Assembly: GCF_003576645.1 (NCBI RefSeq)
Contig: NC_044924.1
Span: 23,942,904 to 24,006,903 of the forward strand
Length of the DNA stretch: 64,000 nt
Source of the DNA: Ipomoea triloba
Taxonomy: Eukaryota; Streptophyta; Magnoliopsida; Solanales; Convolvulaceae
Direction of reading: 5' to 3'
This document shows positions 1 through 10,837 of the stretch, piece by piece. Under the pieces are notes generated by a model, which had not been told where the DNA came from, did no database searches, and was given only the letters and a program-made list of their open reading frames with translations. The stretch's first letter is position 1; every line of letters starts with the position of its first letter. The translations under genes and the position numbers were made by a program.

Positions 1-780
1 AGAAAGTTCATGTAAGCATATTAATTATTACCTAGAACCTGCTGGTAACCTGTAAAAAATTCTAAGTGAAAAACTTTTTTTGGTTTATGGCTCTATATAT
101 ACGTTATGAAAGATCAGGGTGCGGCATGAATAATCGAATATAGTTCAGGGTGCGGGATGACACTTTAGCCTTACTTTTTTGACTGAAATGGTTCATAGAC
201 TATAATAAAATTACCAATTTGATCCCGATTTAACGGATATCAAACGGTAAAATTAATATGAATGACAAATTTGAAACTATAATAGTATAATCAATGTCAA
301 AGGTAAAATATGGCCAAATTAGTAATCAAAGCTTAAATTTTAAAACGTCAACACACTTGATAATTAAATCTTAAATTAACGATCTCTTGTTAGACTGACT
401 CACAAATTTTTATTTGTGAGATGAGTATGATGAAAATATAATACTTATTCTAAAAAAAAATTGTAATGCTAATAAAAAGAATAAATGGTTGGTTACGTAT
501 AAGGAGACATGTAATACTTTTGAGAAAAATATAATAATTTTAAATTAAAATGTACTCCATAATATTTAGGATTGATTAGTTATGAGAAAAAATGTAACAC
601 TAATCAAGAATTAATTGTTTAATTGTTAGTTATGAGAGAAAATGTAATAATTACAACAAAAAATGTGATACTTTTGATGAAAAAAAAATGTAATATATAC
701 TTTTAAATGAAAATATAATCTAAAAACTAATAAGTGTGAATGAAGGTTATACCATTCATTTATGTTCATTTTTTTAGTTA

Positions 781-840
<60 letters not shown>

Positions 841-1574
841 TTATACTAGAGTTGTATTATACAATATTTTGGTAAAAAAATACCCAACTGCTATAATTTC
901 CTTTATCTTTTTCACCTATTGTTACCATGCATGCGTATGCATCCACCGCATATTTTCTAATCTCCTTCATTATATTTTCTAATATATATGCATTATATTT
1001 TCATATCTTCTTAGATAGATTTATTTAGATTTTATAAAAAATGGTTTTCGTTGTTATTATTATACAATAATATAGATATCTAAAATCTAAATAAATCTAG
1101 CATTTATATATATATATATATATTACTAATATTGGATATTTATTTTTGTGCATCGCGCATAGAAAATATTAGTATAATATTAAGAGTTGAAAAGTTATTT
1201 ATGATGAAAATTATAATACTGATATAAAAAAATGTAAACTTATCAAAATTCTTACCCGTCTCACAGATGAAGATATGTGAGACAGTTTGACCAAAGAATT
1301 TGTCTAAATTAACTCATTTTAAATCTATAATTTTAGCATTTAAGATAGTCGTTGAATGGTTGTATGTTTGATAAATTTCGCCATCACACTTAAAAAAGCA
1401 CAAATCAGCCCATCGTTCCCAGTACGAAAGCCATCTGACATTGTGAAAATATCATCCGAAGATAAAATAGTCACACTATTTTTTGTGCTTTTGTTAATTG
1501 GTACATTAAAAAAGCCTTCATAGAAATTGACAAAGGGACAAAGCATTAACTTTATCATCATCTTCCTAGACACA
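1..1574. other. AT-rich region upstream of CYP704 copy 1
   Basis: No convincing gene is seen here. From about 390 onward the sequence is recognisably similar to 16880-17560, upstream of the second P450 gene: the same run of GTGAGAT, TAATACTTAT-like and GAGACAGTTTGA motifs, followed by a shared block around 1360-1460. This marks the left side of a segmental duplication. The short open frames are TA-repeat or low-complexity translations. The first 380 bases hold nothing I recognise. Confidence 0.6.
785..840. repeat. (TA)n-(CA)5 microsatellite
   Basis: About 23 TA dinucleotides run directly into five CA units. Open frames across it encode only Ile-Tyr repeats. Confidence 0.95.
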
Positions 1575-1811
1575 ATCATTATTGTATACACCATACTATC
1601 AAATAATGTACATTACATTCAATGTATAAATAATGTATTTTTGTATATTAAAAATGTATATTATATTCTAAAAAAATACATACATTATTTCAGCACTAAA
1701 AGTACATTATTTTGTATAATTACATTCAGTACACTAATAATGTATTTTTAGTATATTAAAAATATATTTTTTTAATGGTCCACACAACATTGATAATTTG
1801 CCTCCTGGACC
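1575..1811. mobile_element. AT-rich MITE-like insertion in copy 1 promoter region
   Basis: This segment is absent from the matching place upstream of the second P450 copy (near 17550). It consists of repeated ACATTATT / ATAATGTA motifs in both orientations, so it can fold back. A similar sequence lies at about 37310-37561. The exact ends are not clear. Confidence 0.5.
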
Positions 1812-1832
1812 CAGTATTGTGCGGTTGGCAAT

Positions 1833-2102
1833 CAATCATTATTGCATGGACCATGGTCCACACAGCTGTGTGGGCTAAAAATAAAAAGTTCATTATTTTT
1901 GTATTGAAGGTACATTAATTTTATATTGTAGGTACATTATTTTAGTGTACATTATTTTTGTACTGAAGGTACATTATTTGATATATACTGTCAGATAATG
2001 TACCTACTGTACAAAAATAATGTACCTTTAATATAAAAATAATATAATTTTTATTTTTGGTCCATACAGCTGTGTGGACCATGGTACATGCAATAATAAG
2101 GC
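1833..2102. mobile_element. Mutator-type MITE just upstream of CYP704 copy 1
   Basis: The element is flanked by the 9-bp direct repeat GTTGGCAAT (1824-1832 and 2103-2111), and both flanks match one uninterrupted site upstream of copy 2 near 17560. The ends are inverted: the left end carries ATTGCATGGACCATGG and the right end CCATGGTACATGCAATAAT, with a CCACACAGCTGTGTGG palindrome near each. It ends 66 bases before the P450 start codon, so it lies in the likely promoter or 5' UTR. Nine-base target duplications are typical of Mutator-like elements; assignment to that superfamily is inference. Confidence 0.7.
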
Positions 2103-2168
2103 GTTGGCAATTACAAAAAGATCATTCTTCATCGTCAATTTCCTGTCTAAAGATTTGTGGCAAAAAAA

Positions 2169-5100
2169 ATGATGAACGTTTTAGCATTTGCAGGTCTCTC
2201 TTTACTACTTTTGGTCATTCCAATCATAGCTTTCCTGATAAAAATTTACAGTGGAAAGTCAATGAACAACCCAAAATACCCACCAGTTCTTGGCACTGTG
2301 TTTCATCAACTCTTATACTTCAACAGGCTTTATGATCATCAAACTGAGACTGCTAGAAAGCACTCCACTTTCAGGCTTCTTGCGCCGGGCCAGAGTCAGA
2401 TATATACCACTGATTTGCAAAACATTGAGCATGTACTTAAGACCAACTTCGACAAGTACGCTAAAGGCAAGTACAACCAGGATGTTTTTGGGGACTTGTT
2501 TGGCACAGGGATTTTTGCTGTGGATGGTGACAAGTGGAGACAGCAGAGGAAAGTTGCTAGTTTTGAATTCTCAACAAGGGTGCTTAGAGATTTCAGCTGC
2601 ACAGTTTTCAGGAGAAGTGCAATAAAATTGGTCAGAAAAGTGGAAGAGTATTCTCAGGCTAATCAAGTGTTTGACATGCAGGTAGGTAATTATATTATGT
2701 CAGCTGTTATACTTGAATCATCATGTTCAAGAGATGGCCCTTGATCATAAATTATATGAGTTAATAACCAGTATACTTATGGACTATAATGATTTTACTC
2801 ATATTAGTCATAAATAAATTTTTGCTCTTCAACTTTGTTGGTTATACACAATTTAGTCTTTTTGTTAAAAATCCTGTTAGTTGGTTGTTATAAATAAGGT
2901 CTTAATGGTAATTTATCATTCTTATCTCATCTGGGATGATTCATTCTTCTTCCCCGTATTAAGCTCCACGCAGAAATGGAGTTCTTCATCCCCAAATCAA
3001 CTTCAATCCTAAATAAATAAATAAATATTTGGGTATAAAGATTTACATTTCTGCGTGGATTTGATAAGAGGAAGAAGAAGGAATCATCCCAAATGGGATG
3101 AAAGATTAGAAATTAATATTAAGACCCTATTTTTAACAATCAACTAACAGTAACAAAGGACTAAATTGTGTAAAACAATCAGAATCGACGACTAAATTAA
3201 ACACAAAATGTTAAGACTAAATTAAGTAAAACCACTATAGTCGAGAACTATATTGGGTATTAACTCTAAATTATATTATATGATGGTTTTAATGGAGTAA
3301 GTTGCGAATACCCAATCTGAAAACAAGAAACTATCCCTAGTTAGTATAAAACAGTTGTATTTGTATGAAGTAGAGCATTATTAGGATCAAACGCTTATCA
3401 TTACACCAAATGTTATATTTAGGCCCAAGCCAGCTGGTGCTGGGTTTGGCCCTTCATCGTTCATAGCGAAGGCGATACCCCTCGCACCGACCGAACAATC
3501 TCTCTAACCACCTGATGTTGGATTTGATTCTTTGGTCCTTCACTGGCCTCTACTCAACAATTCCTCACCCCAGCACTTGTCAGCCTTAGTTGCACAGTTT
3601 ATGCTAGCTGAGACTCAAACTCAGCTCGTGACCTAGTTATGATACTACTTGTTAGGACCAGGCATTTACCAAGATACTAAAAGTTATAGTTCGTAATAAC
3701 TGGGTGTCTGCGTAACTTTATTTAGGACTCCACCCAATAATCCTCTAGCCACTTAGGCTTGACCCTTCACGGGCCTTCACCCAACAATTATGATTATGAT
3801 TTGGTATTTTCAGGATCTGCTGATGAGAAGCTCACTGGAATCTATATTCAAAGTGGGGTTTGGAGTCGATTTGAATTGCATAGAGGGTGAAGGTCTAGGA
3901 TCAAGCAAAGAGGAAAGCATGATGTTTATGAAGGCCTTTGATGATTCAAATGAATTGACATACTGGCGCTATGTTGATCCATTTTGGACGCTTAAGCGGT
4001 ATTTCAACATTGGGTCTGAAGCTTCCCTGAGAAAGAGCATCAAAATCATCCATGATTTTGTTCACAAATTGATCACAGCCAAGAGAAAGCAGCTAGACTC
4101 TGTAAGTACTTGTATATTATATTATAAGAAAAATGATATTTTTTTGCGTTTTTTCTCTAGAATTATTCATGTATCTACATTAGTTGCTTACCTATTTTTA
4201 AAATAATATTTTTTCTTCCCTTTTATGTTAAATAGACATTCTTACTCTTAAATATAGGACAACACATTTATTTTCAATCTCCAACAAATTATAGTTTATA
4301 TGTTAGAATCATAATAAATGCAAAAAAGAGTAGACACTATTTATAAATATTATAATTTTAATTTTAAACTAATGCTAGTCACATTAGTGCTATAATTATA
4401 GTTAATTAACATTAATGAATTGTTAATGTTTAAGCTAAGTCTTAATTTTGCTACTATTAGCATTAACATAAAATTATAATTATAATATTTGCATTTGGTG
4501 ACGGTTCTATTTCGCATTTATTATGATTTCCAATATAAGCAATAAATTGTTAGATAAGAAAAATAAATGAAATATTTATTTTGAGCAAATACCAATTTTG
4601 GTCCCACGAGTATTAGCAAAATGACAGTTTTTGTCCCCATGTTCAATTTCTACCAGTTTTAATCCACGACTATTATTCTAGTATCGATTTTCATCAACAA
4701 CTATTGTTTTAATGCCAAATTGATCACAATTCGCAGTTCTCATCCTCATCTTAACTTAATTTGAGGAGAAAAACTGTGAATTGTGATCGATATTAGTGCT
4801 TAAATCCCTTTATTTATGTTCAAATTAGGATCTTAATTTGAAAAGGACGAAAATAGTCTTAAAATTTTTAGATTTCGACACGTTTTAAACTGAAGGGTGA
4901 CTGGGATGATAAATTTTGGCACTAAAATAATAATTGTGGATGAAAATTGGTACTAAACCAATAATTGTGGATGAAAATTGATAGGAATTAAACATGTAGA
5001 TCAAAAATGTCATTTTGCTAATACTCGTGGGACTAAAATTGGTATTTTTGCTCTACGTATTTTTAAGTGTAAAAATGTTTATTTAGCATAAAAAGGAAGA

Positions 5101-5989
5101 AAATTGTCACTTTTAAATAATTTAGAGCTAATGTAGATACATGATTTTTAAAGAGAAAAAAAAAATGCTATATGCATATAATTTAAGAGAAAAACGTCAT
5201 TTTCTCTATATTATATTATATTAATGAATCAATAATAGGCCACACAGGCTATATATTAATTATAGCTTTAATTGAATTCTGATTTTAGCCAATATAATAT
5301 ATGTTTTGAAGGATGTTAAGAGTGAGAAAGAGGACATACTTTCAAGGTTTATAAGGGAAAGCAAGAAGGACCCAAAGACAATGACTGATGAGTACCTTAG
5401 AGATATCATACTGAATTTCGTGCTTGCAGGCAAAGACTCTTCAGCAAACACTCTCTCCTGGTTTTTCTATATGCTCTACAAAAACCCTCTAGTTGGTGAA
5501 AAATTGGATCGCGAAATCGAAGAAGCATTCGGTAACTTGAAGGAGAAAGCTAGTAGTAGTGTTGAAGATTGCATTGCCAGTATTACAGATGATGAAGTTC
5601 TTCAGAAAATGCATTACCTTCATGCAACATTGACAGAAACCTTGAGACTATATCCCGCAGTCCCAGTAGTAATTATCCAATTCAAGAAGCTCTGATACAA
5701 TGTTTCCATTATTGTTTGTAATCAATATTTAAAATTAGTTAAGCTAAGATACTGTATGTCTTCACTTGATGTTTAGGATGGGAGATGTGCAGAAATAGAT
5801 GATGTTCTTCCTGATGGATTTAAAGTAAAGAAAGGAGATGGTGTGTATTACATGTCTTATGCAATGGGGAGGATGCCGTACATTTGGGGTGATGACGCGG
5901 AGGAATTTCGTCCAGAGAGATGGCTAAAAGATGGGATTTTCACACCGGAATCACCATTTAAATTCACTGCATTTCATGTAAGTATTAAG

Positions 5990-6045
<56 letters not shown>

Positions 6046-7006
6046 ACACTATCCGCTCCTAAGCATACCTAAATGACGGTGGAGACCCTGGAGTAGATTG
6101 TGTGCACGAATACTTGCTCGCGTGTTCTCATCTAAGGAAGTGTTCTTCATTGAACACAAGCCTAATTAGATCATATGAAAACAAGCTCTTAGGAAAAAAG
6201 TAAGAACCAATTTTAGTTTTTTTTTTTTTTTTTTTTTAAAGAACCAATTTTAGTTTTACATCTGGAAAATAACACTGCTTTGATGAAATTTAAAAAAAAA
6301 AGTGACATTTTTATATTTTCATTAACTATACTGTGCAACTTTTAACACTATACAGTCCAACTTCACAACATTATTCAGAAATGCACATTATATTCTTAAA
6401 AAGTGAACCCCAATGTATTAGAAAGTGCACTCTATAGTATTAAAAATTACACTTTGTACAATGCGAAAGCGTAGTGCACTTAAAGTTTAAATTTTAGAGT
6501 TTATAACTTTTCTTTTTAGATTTATGTTTGGTTTAGGAATTCACTTTTTTGTGTTTAGAGTTTAGTATTTACGATTTAGGTTTAAAATTTAATTTTTTTC
6601 GTTCATATTTTTAAAGTTATCTAGAAATGCACGGTATATTATTAAAAAGTGCAATACATAGCGTTAAAATAGCACGGTAACCAAAGTCAATATAACTATA
6701 TATTAAACATTACAATTACTTGCAGCTGAGCTGAGGATATTTTGGTTTCTTCTTTAAAATTTTCAGGCTGGTCCAAGAATTTGTTTAGGCAAAGATTTTG
6801 CTTATCGACAGATGAAGATTGTTTCCATTGCTCTTCTACACTTTTTCCGCTTCAAATTGTCAGATGACTCGAAGAAAGTAACTTACAGAACAATGTTTTC
6901 ACTACACATCAGTGGAGGTCTTCATCTAACAGCAGTTTCAAGGAGAAATTTATCTGAGTGTACTAATGTGAATGCAAAACACATTATTAGCAGAATTTGG
7001 ATATGA
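2169..7006 (+). CDS. cytochrome P450, CYP704 type (copy 1), five exons
   Basis: Exons are 2169-2681, 3814-4101, 5312-5668, 5777-5977 and 6767-7006; all junctions are phase 0 and follow GT-AG. The product is 532 residues. It has an N-terminal membrane anchor (about 5-28), an I-helix AGKDSS near 306-311, the K-helix ETLR near 376-379, RPERW near 431-435 and the heme loop FHAGPRICLG with its ligand Cys at 459. CYP704 enzymes are ER-anchored monooxygenases; characterised members omega-hydroxylate long-chain fatty acids for cutin or sporopollenin, so that role is inferred. The start is the first ATG of an ATGATG pair shared with copy 2. Where copy 2 stops after SRRN, this copy reads TTA and runs 18 residues further. 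No frame lesion is seen, so it could be functional. The subfamily (704C-like) is a recollection of family sequences. Confidence 0.9.
2758..3266. mobile_element. Mutator-type foldback MITE in intron 1 of copy 1 (GAGTTAAT family)
   Basis: It starts GAGTTAATA and ends TATTAACTC, with long internal inverted repeats (TTTAGTC / GACTAAA tracts). It is flanked by an exact 10-bp repeat TAAATTATAT (2748-2757 and 3267-3276). Intron 1 of copy 2 lacks it, so it inserted after the duplication or was lost from copy 2. Confidence 0.8.
4583..5053. mobile_element. foldback MITE in intron 2 of copy 1
   Basis: Terminal inverted repeats of about 45 bases start GAGCAAATACCAATTTTGG and close with the matching complement ending TTTTTGCTC. 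The flanking decamers TATTTATTTT and TACGTATTTT match at 8 of 10 places, so this is a worn target duplication. Intron 2 of copy 2 is uninterrupted at the same place (near 20465). Confidence 0.75.
5992..6046. repeat. (TA)n(TG)n microsatellite in intron 4 of copy 1
   Basis: About 20 TA units are followed by five TG units just after the exon 4 donor. Copy 2 has only a very short TA run there (21400-21410), so the tract expanded in copy 1 or shrank in copy 2. Confidence 0.9.
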
Positions 7007-7639
7007 TTAATTAGTATAGCTAATATCTGGAATTCTTGTATTATATCTCTAGCTACTCGGCAAATTATTGTGTGGACTGTGGTGCGGACCACGGTCTAAA
7101 ACAAAGTCGCTGAATTTTATGAGTTAAAAAAGTATACATCTACATACATATAATATACGTATACAATTTTAATAAGAGCTAATAAAGTTAAACTCTTAAC
7201 GGGAACTAAAAAAAATGTTGGTGTAATAGTATGTTATAATAGATTGTACTTCGTGCTCTTTTTATTATACAAAGTCCAGTTAATTTTCTAATCTGGCCCC
7301 ATTGTTTATTGTTCCATGCCTTGCAAATTAGTTCTTGCTACTGCTGTTCTGAAAATTTATATTTTGATGTTCAACCAAGAGTCAGGTAAATACACTACTA
7401 TACTCCATCAAGCTCAACATAAATGCTTTCTTAATCTTCTATAATATATTTATGTATGTGTATTCTGAAATTAAAATTTCTTGTCTACCTTCTGTTACAT
7501 CCTATTAGGGCATTGTTGTAGTCAATTATGCTTAAATAGTTAAATGGCTATGAGGCAAGCATATATGCCACTTTTGCTTTTGCATGGGATTGTTAGCACC
7601 TCAGTGAGATTCGTTTTATGGTAAATTCAACTTGAAATG
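7007..7639. other. 3' flank of CYP704 copy 1
   Basis: Similarity to the 3' flank of copy 2 ends near 7053 (22333 in copy 2), which marks the right edge of the duplicated segment. A MITE-end-like piece (ATTATTGTGTGGAC, then GCGGACCACGG) follows at 7065-7100. The rest is AT-rich with no gene seen. Confidence 0.5.
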
Positions 7640-8700
7640 CACAACGGATATATCAAACAGTAAAGTGCTATAAATAAATGTTACGTAAAAATGAAGAGAT
7701 ATATCACATGCAATACTCAAATAATAAGTATGCAAAGTTTGAGCCACATGCAAACGTGGGAATACACAAATTAAACCCAGATAGATAAATTAACACAGTA
7801 TGAAATGAGCTAGTGAGTCAAGCATGCAAAGCAAATAAAGTGTTGTAAAGTAAATAGAGACAGATTTATAGTGGTTCAGAGGTGGTGTAATCTTCCTAGT
7901 CCACTCTTCTCCTTTCACTCCAAAGAGAGAATTCCACTATCTCGTTCACCCAGATACAAATAGTAAATTAAAACACCAGTGCTACACAAGCACTTTCCGA
8001 GTGTCGCACACAAAGCTACACTCAATCACGAACTCCTCGCACAAAGCTAAACTCCCGAGCACCTAGCACAAAGCTAAGCTCCTACACTAACCAAGTGTCT
8101 TACACAAAGCTACACTTAGTTCCCCGAGTGTCTCGCACACAGCTACACTGAAACAAGGATTTCCCAACTCCTTGCTACTCTCTCTCATTCTACACTTAGT
8201 AGAGATATTTTTACAAGAAATAAAGATTTCTTTTCTAGGACTTGAATTTCTATCGTGTTTAGTTCAATACTTAGCACTTCTCATTTTCTTCGATTGAAAT
8301 TCTCATTGTAAGCTTGTAGAAAGTCCGTGCTTGTCTTCAAGTCTTCTTGGGCCTTTTATAACTTAGAATTATTTGCCCGTTGTGAAAGTTCAAATTTGAA
8401 CGTTCACTTGATCTGATGGCCATACCAACCTGATCAGACGACCATTCTTCTTAATAACATAACTTCGCCAATTTGTTATGCAACATTTAATGCCTCTGGT
8501 AATTTTTGAAAAATTACCTTTGCAAATTGCTCACAAAGTCTTCTAATTCGGCTTGATTGATATTTGAAACTTGTAGCCTCTAATTTTTTACTTTGTTGCC
8601 TTCAGAGCATGATATTCTTGACTTTGTTACCCTCAGAGCTTGATATTATTGACTTTGTTGCAATCTTGATTTGATCTTGGCAAGTTGATATTTCAAAATA
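7640..8700 (-). mobile_element. relic of a long copia LTR (SIRE-like family), truncated
   Basis: The order of motifs matches the antisense solo LTR at 57071-59432: GTAAAGTGCTATAAATAA, AGAGATATATC, ATTTATAGTGGTTC, ACCAGATACAAATAGT, then repeated 'cgcacaaagctacact' units at about 7995-8150. On the - strand a TATA-like TTATAAAAGG lies near 8355. Neither LTR end is visible, so this is a diverged fragment lying between the two P450 genes. Confidence 0.7.
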
Positions 8701-8880
8701 GGGTCACACTTCTATGAGACCGTCTCACGGATCCTTATTCGTGTGTCAGGTCGGGTCGGGTCAAAACATCATGCAAATGTCATACTTATATGCTCAAATA
8801 TAATACTAATTGGGAATAAAATTTTTGTTACTTGAGAAAAACTATTACATTTTCATAATAAGTAAGATGGGTTAGGAACT
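8701..8880. mobile_element. end fragment of the GAGACCGTCTCAC repeat family
   Basis: It contains TGAGACCGTCTCACGG, a GTCGGGTCGGGTCA run and 'atgcaaatgtcatacttatatg', all also present in the complete foldback element at 46931-47385. Only one end is present here; the hAT relic starts directly after it. Confidence 0.6.
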
Positions 8881-8891
8881 CACTTGCTAGG

Positions 8892-10072
8892 TTGAAAAAA
8901 TTTAGGGAGCTAGCTGATCTCATTGGGGTGGAAGCCAAATCGGCCTTACATCTTGATGCCCCTACTAGGCGGAACAGAACCTACATTATGCTTAACGCTG
9001 CAATTCAATATCAAAGAGTGTTTGAAGCATATGGTGAAAATGACCCCTCCTTTTCTGCTGACTTGGGTGATGTTCCTTCTTTTCTATATTGGAGTTCCGT
9101 GGAAAGCTTAGTTAAGCTTTTGAAAACTTTTTATGAGATGACAGTGAGAATTTCTGGTTCTCTCTATGTCACATCTAACAAATTCTTCTCTGAGATCTCT
9201 TATCTCAATTGCATGCTGGAAGATATGGTTGCAGCTAAGCCTGGAACTGAAAAGGTTAATATTTTGTTTTATATTTTCTGCTTTTAGTGCTTTCTGCTTT
9301 CTGTGTTTAATTGTTTTCTTAGTTATCTGCTGTGTGTATTCATTGTTTAATAGGTAATGAGGCAACAAATGAAAAACAAGTTTGATAAATATTGGGGGAT
9401 CCAGAAAAAATGAACTTTGTCATTTTTTTGCCAATATTATGGACCCCAGAGATAAGGAGGAATACATGCCTTATCAGTTTGTCTAGTTGTATGGAGAAGA
9501 TAAAGGCAAAGCTTGTTTTGCCAAGGTCCAAGCTGCAATGACGAAGTTGTATAATGATTATGCAACTATATATTCTGTCAGTTCAACCCGCTCTGAATCC
9601 TCTATTCAATCTGTCCAGCCTGGAACTGAGGCTACAACAATTGGTAGGCCTCAGTCAAGGTTAAAGAGTCAATTGAAAAAAAAAAGAGGTTGGAGAGTGG
9701 TGGTGGAAGCAGTAAGCAGACAGAGCTGCAAGTGTACTTGAGTGTAAGTATTGTGGATAATGATAAATCTGCCACTTTTGATGTTTTAAAGTGGTGGAAG
9801 GGCAATAGTGAGAGATTTCCTATTTTCTCCAAAATGGCTAGAGATATGCTTGTAGTTCCTTTTTCCACAGTTGCATCTAAAAGTGCATTTAGTACAAGTA
9901 GAAGGGTACTTGATGCATTTAGGAGTTCCTTGACTCCTAAAATAGTGGATCCCCTACTTTGTACCCAAGATTGGTTGAGGTTATCAAATCAGCCAATCAC
10001 AATTGAGGAGAAGTTAGATGAGGTTGAAAGATTAGAGAAAGGTAATTCTTTAATTTATTACTTTTTTTCCTA
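8892..10072 (+). pseudogene. hAT transposase relic (RICESLEEPER-like), 3' part only
   Basis: Conceptual translation gives the C-terminal half of a plant BED-type hAT transposase. Segments present are SLVKLLKTFYEMTVRISGS, then KNKFDKYW with IMDPRDKEEY, and the hATC dimerisation region at about 9750-9975 (FPIFSKMARDMLVVPFSTVA, then FSTSRRVLD). The N-terminal BED finger and the first catalytic region are missing. A possible intron separates 9254 from about 9357. The frame is broken by a lost base near 9400, another in the T run near 9425, a TAG near 9484 and a shift near 9690. This is a non-functional fossil into whose 3' side a copia element inserted at 10258. Confidence 0.85.
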
Positions 10073-10257
10073 GTTTTTTATTTTGTATTTTCTTATTTAT
10101 ATTTGTTTAATCTTGTTCTTTTTCTGTTTTGCATAATTGCTCATTGAAGCTACAACTAATATTCCATCAATGTTGGCATCAATACCTGTAATGTATTTAT
10201 TTGATTATTTCACTTATGTATATATTAAAATTATACTCTGTTATGTTGTATACTTGT

Positions 10258-10467
10258 TGTTATAATATGGTATATTCATCATATATGGTATCCTGCATAT
10301 TAGGAAAGTTGGAAGCTAGGGTTTTGAGGTAGTGGTATATGGAAACCTGTGACCATACCATATGTCCTTTAGTTCATATATATAGGATGGCGTACTCTCC
10401 TCAAAACTGTGTGAGACAGAGAGGGAACAACTCAGTTCAAAGGTATTCCTCTTAAACACATTCTACA
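10258..10467 (+). repeat. 5' LTR of the 10258-15167 copia element
   Basis: The 210-bp direct repeat of 14958-15167 begins TG and ends CA. A TATA-like TTCATATATATAGG at about 10373-10386 could serve as the element's promoter. Confidence 0.95.
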
Positions 10468-10480
10468 TGGTAACAGAGCC
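10468..10480 (+). promoter_or_regulatory. primer-binding site
   Basis: TGGTAACAGAGCC directly follows the 5' LTR. It resembles the complement of the initiator tRNA-Met 3' end (TGGTATCAGAGC) with one change, as in many plant copia elements. Confidence 0.8.
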
Positions 10481-10837
10481 TTTGTAAACGATTTTTTTTC
10501 GCTCCGCTATCATCACCGCCCATCCACGAAGGCTCGCCGGTGTCTGGCGACCCTCCCTGCAAAATCCGGCGCCGATCTGCCCTGCGCGTGAGGCTCACGC
10601 GCCACTGCACCGCCGCCCTCCTCCGCCACGCGCCGGCGCGTGAGCTGTCTCCGGCCACCGGAATTTTTCCCAGCCAACGTCTCCGAGCTCGCCCAGGTCT
10701 AGGGGTCTCGGATCTGGTCTTAGTTTGGACCAGTGTTGCTTCGGTTGTTGCAGTTCGTCAATCAGGTTGTCTCGTACGCCCTCTGGTTGCCTTTTTTGAC
10801 TGTTTTCTGATCTGTTTGGGCTTATTTTTTGGTGGGT

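Noticed and set aside
626..982. Open frames with Ile-Tyr runs near the left edge.
   Set aside because: They translate the (TA)n tract and AT-rich flanks, and are not conserved in the duplicate segment.
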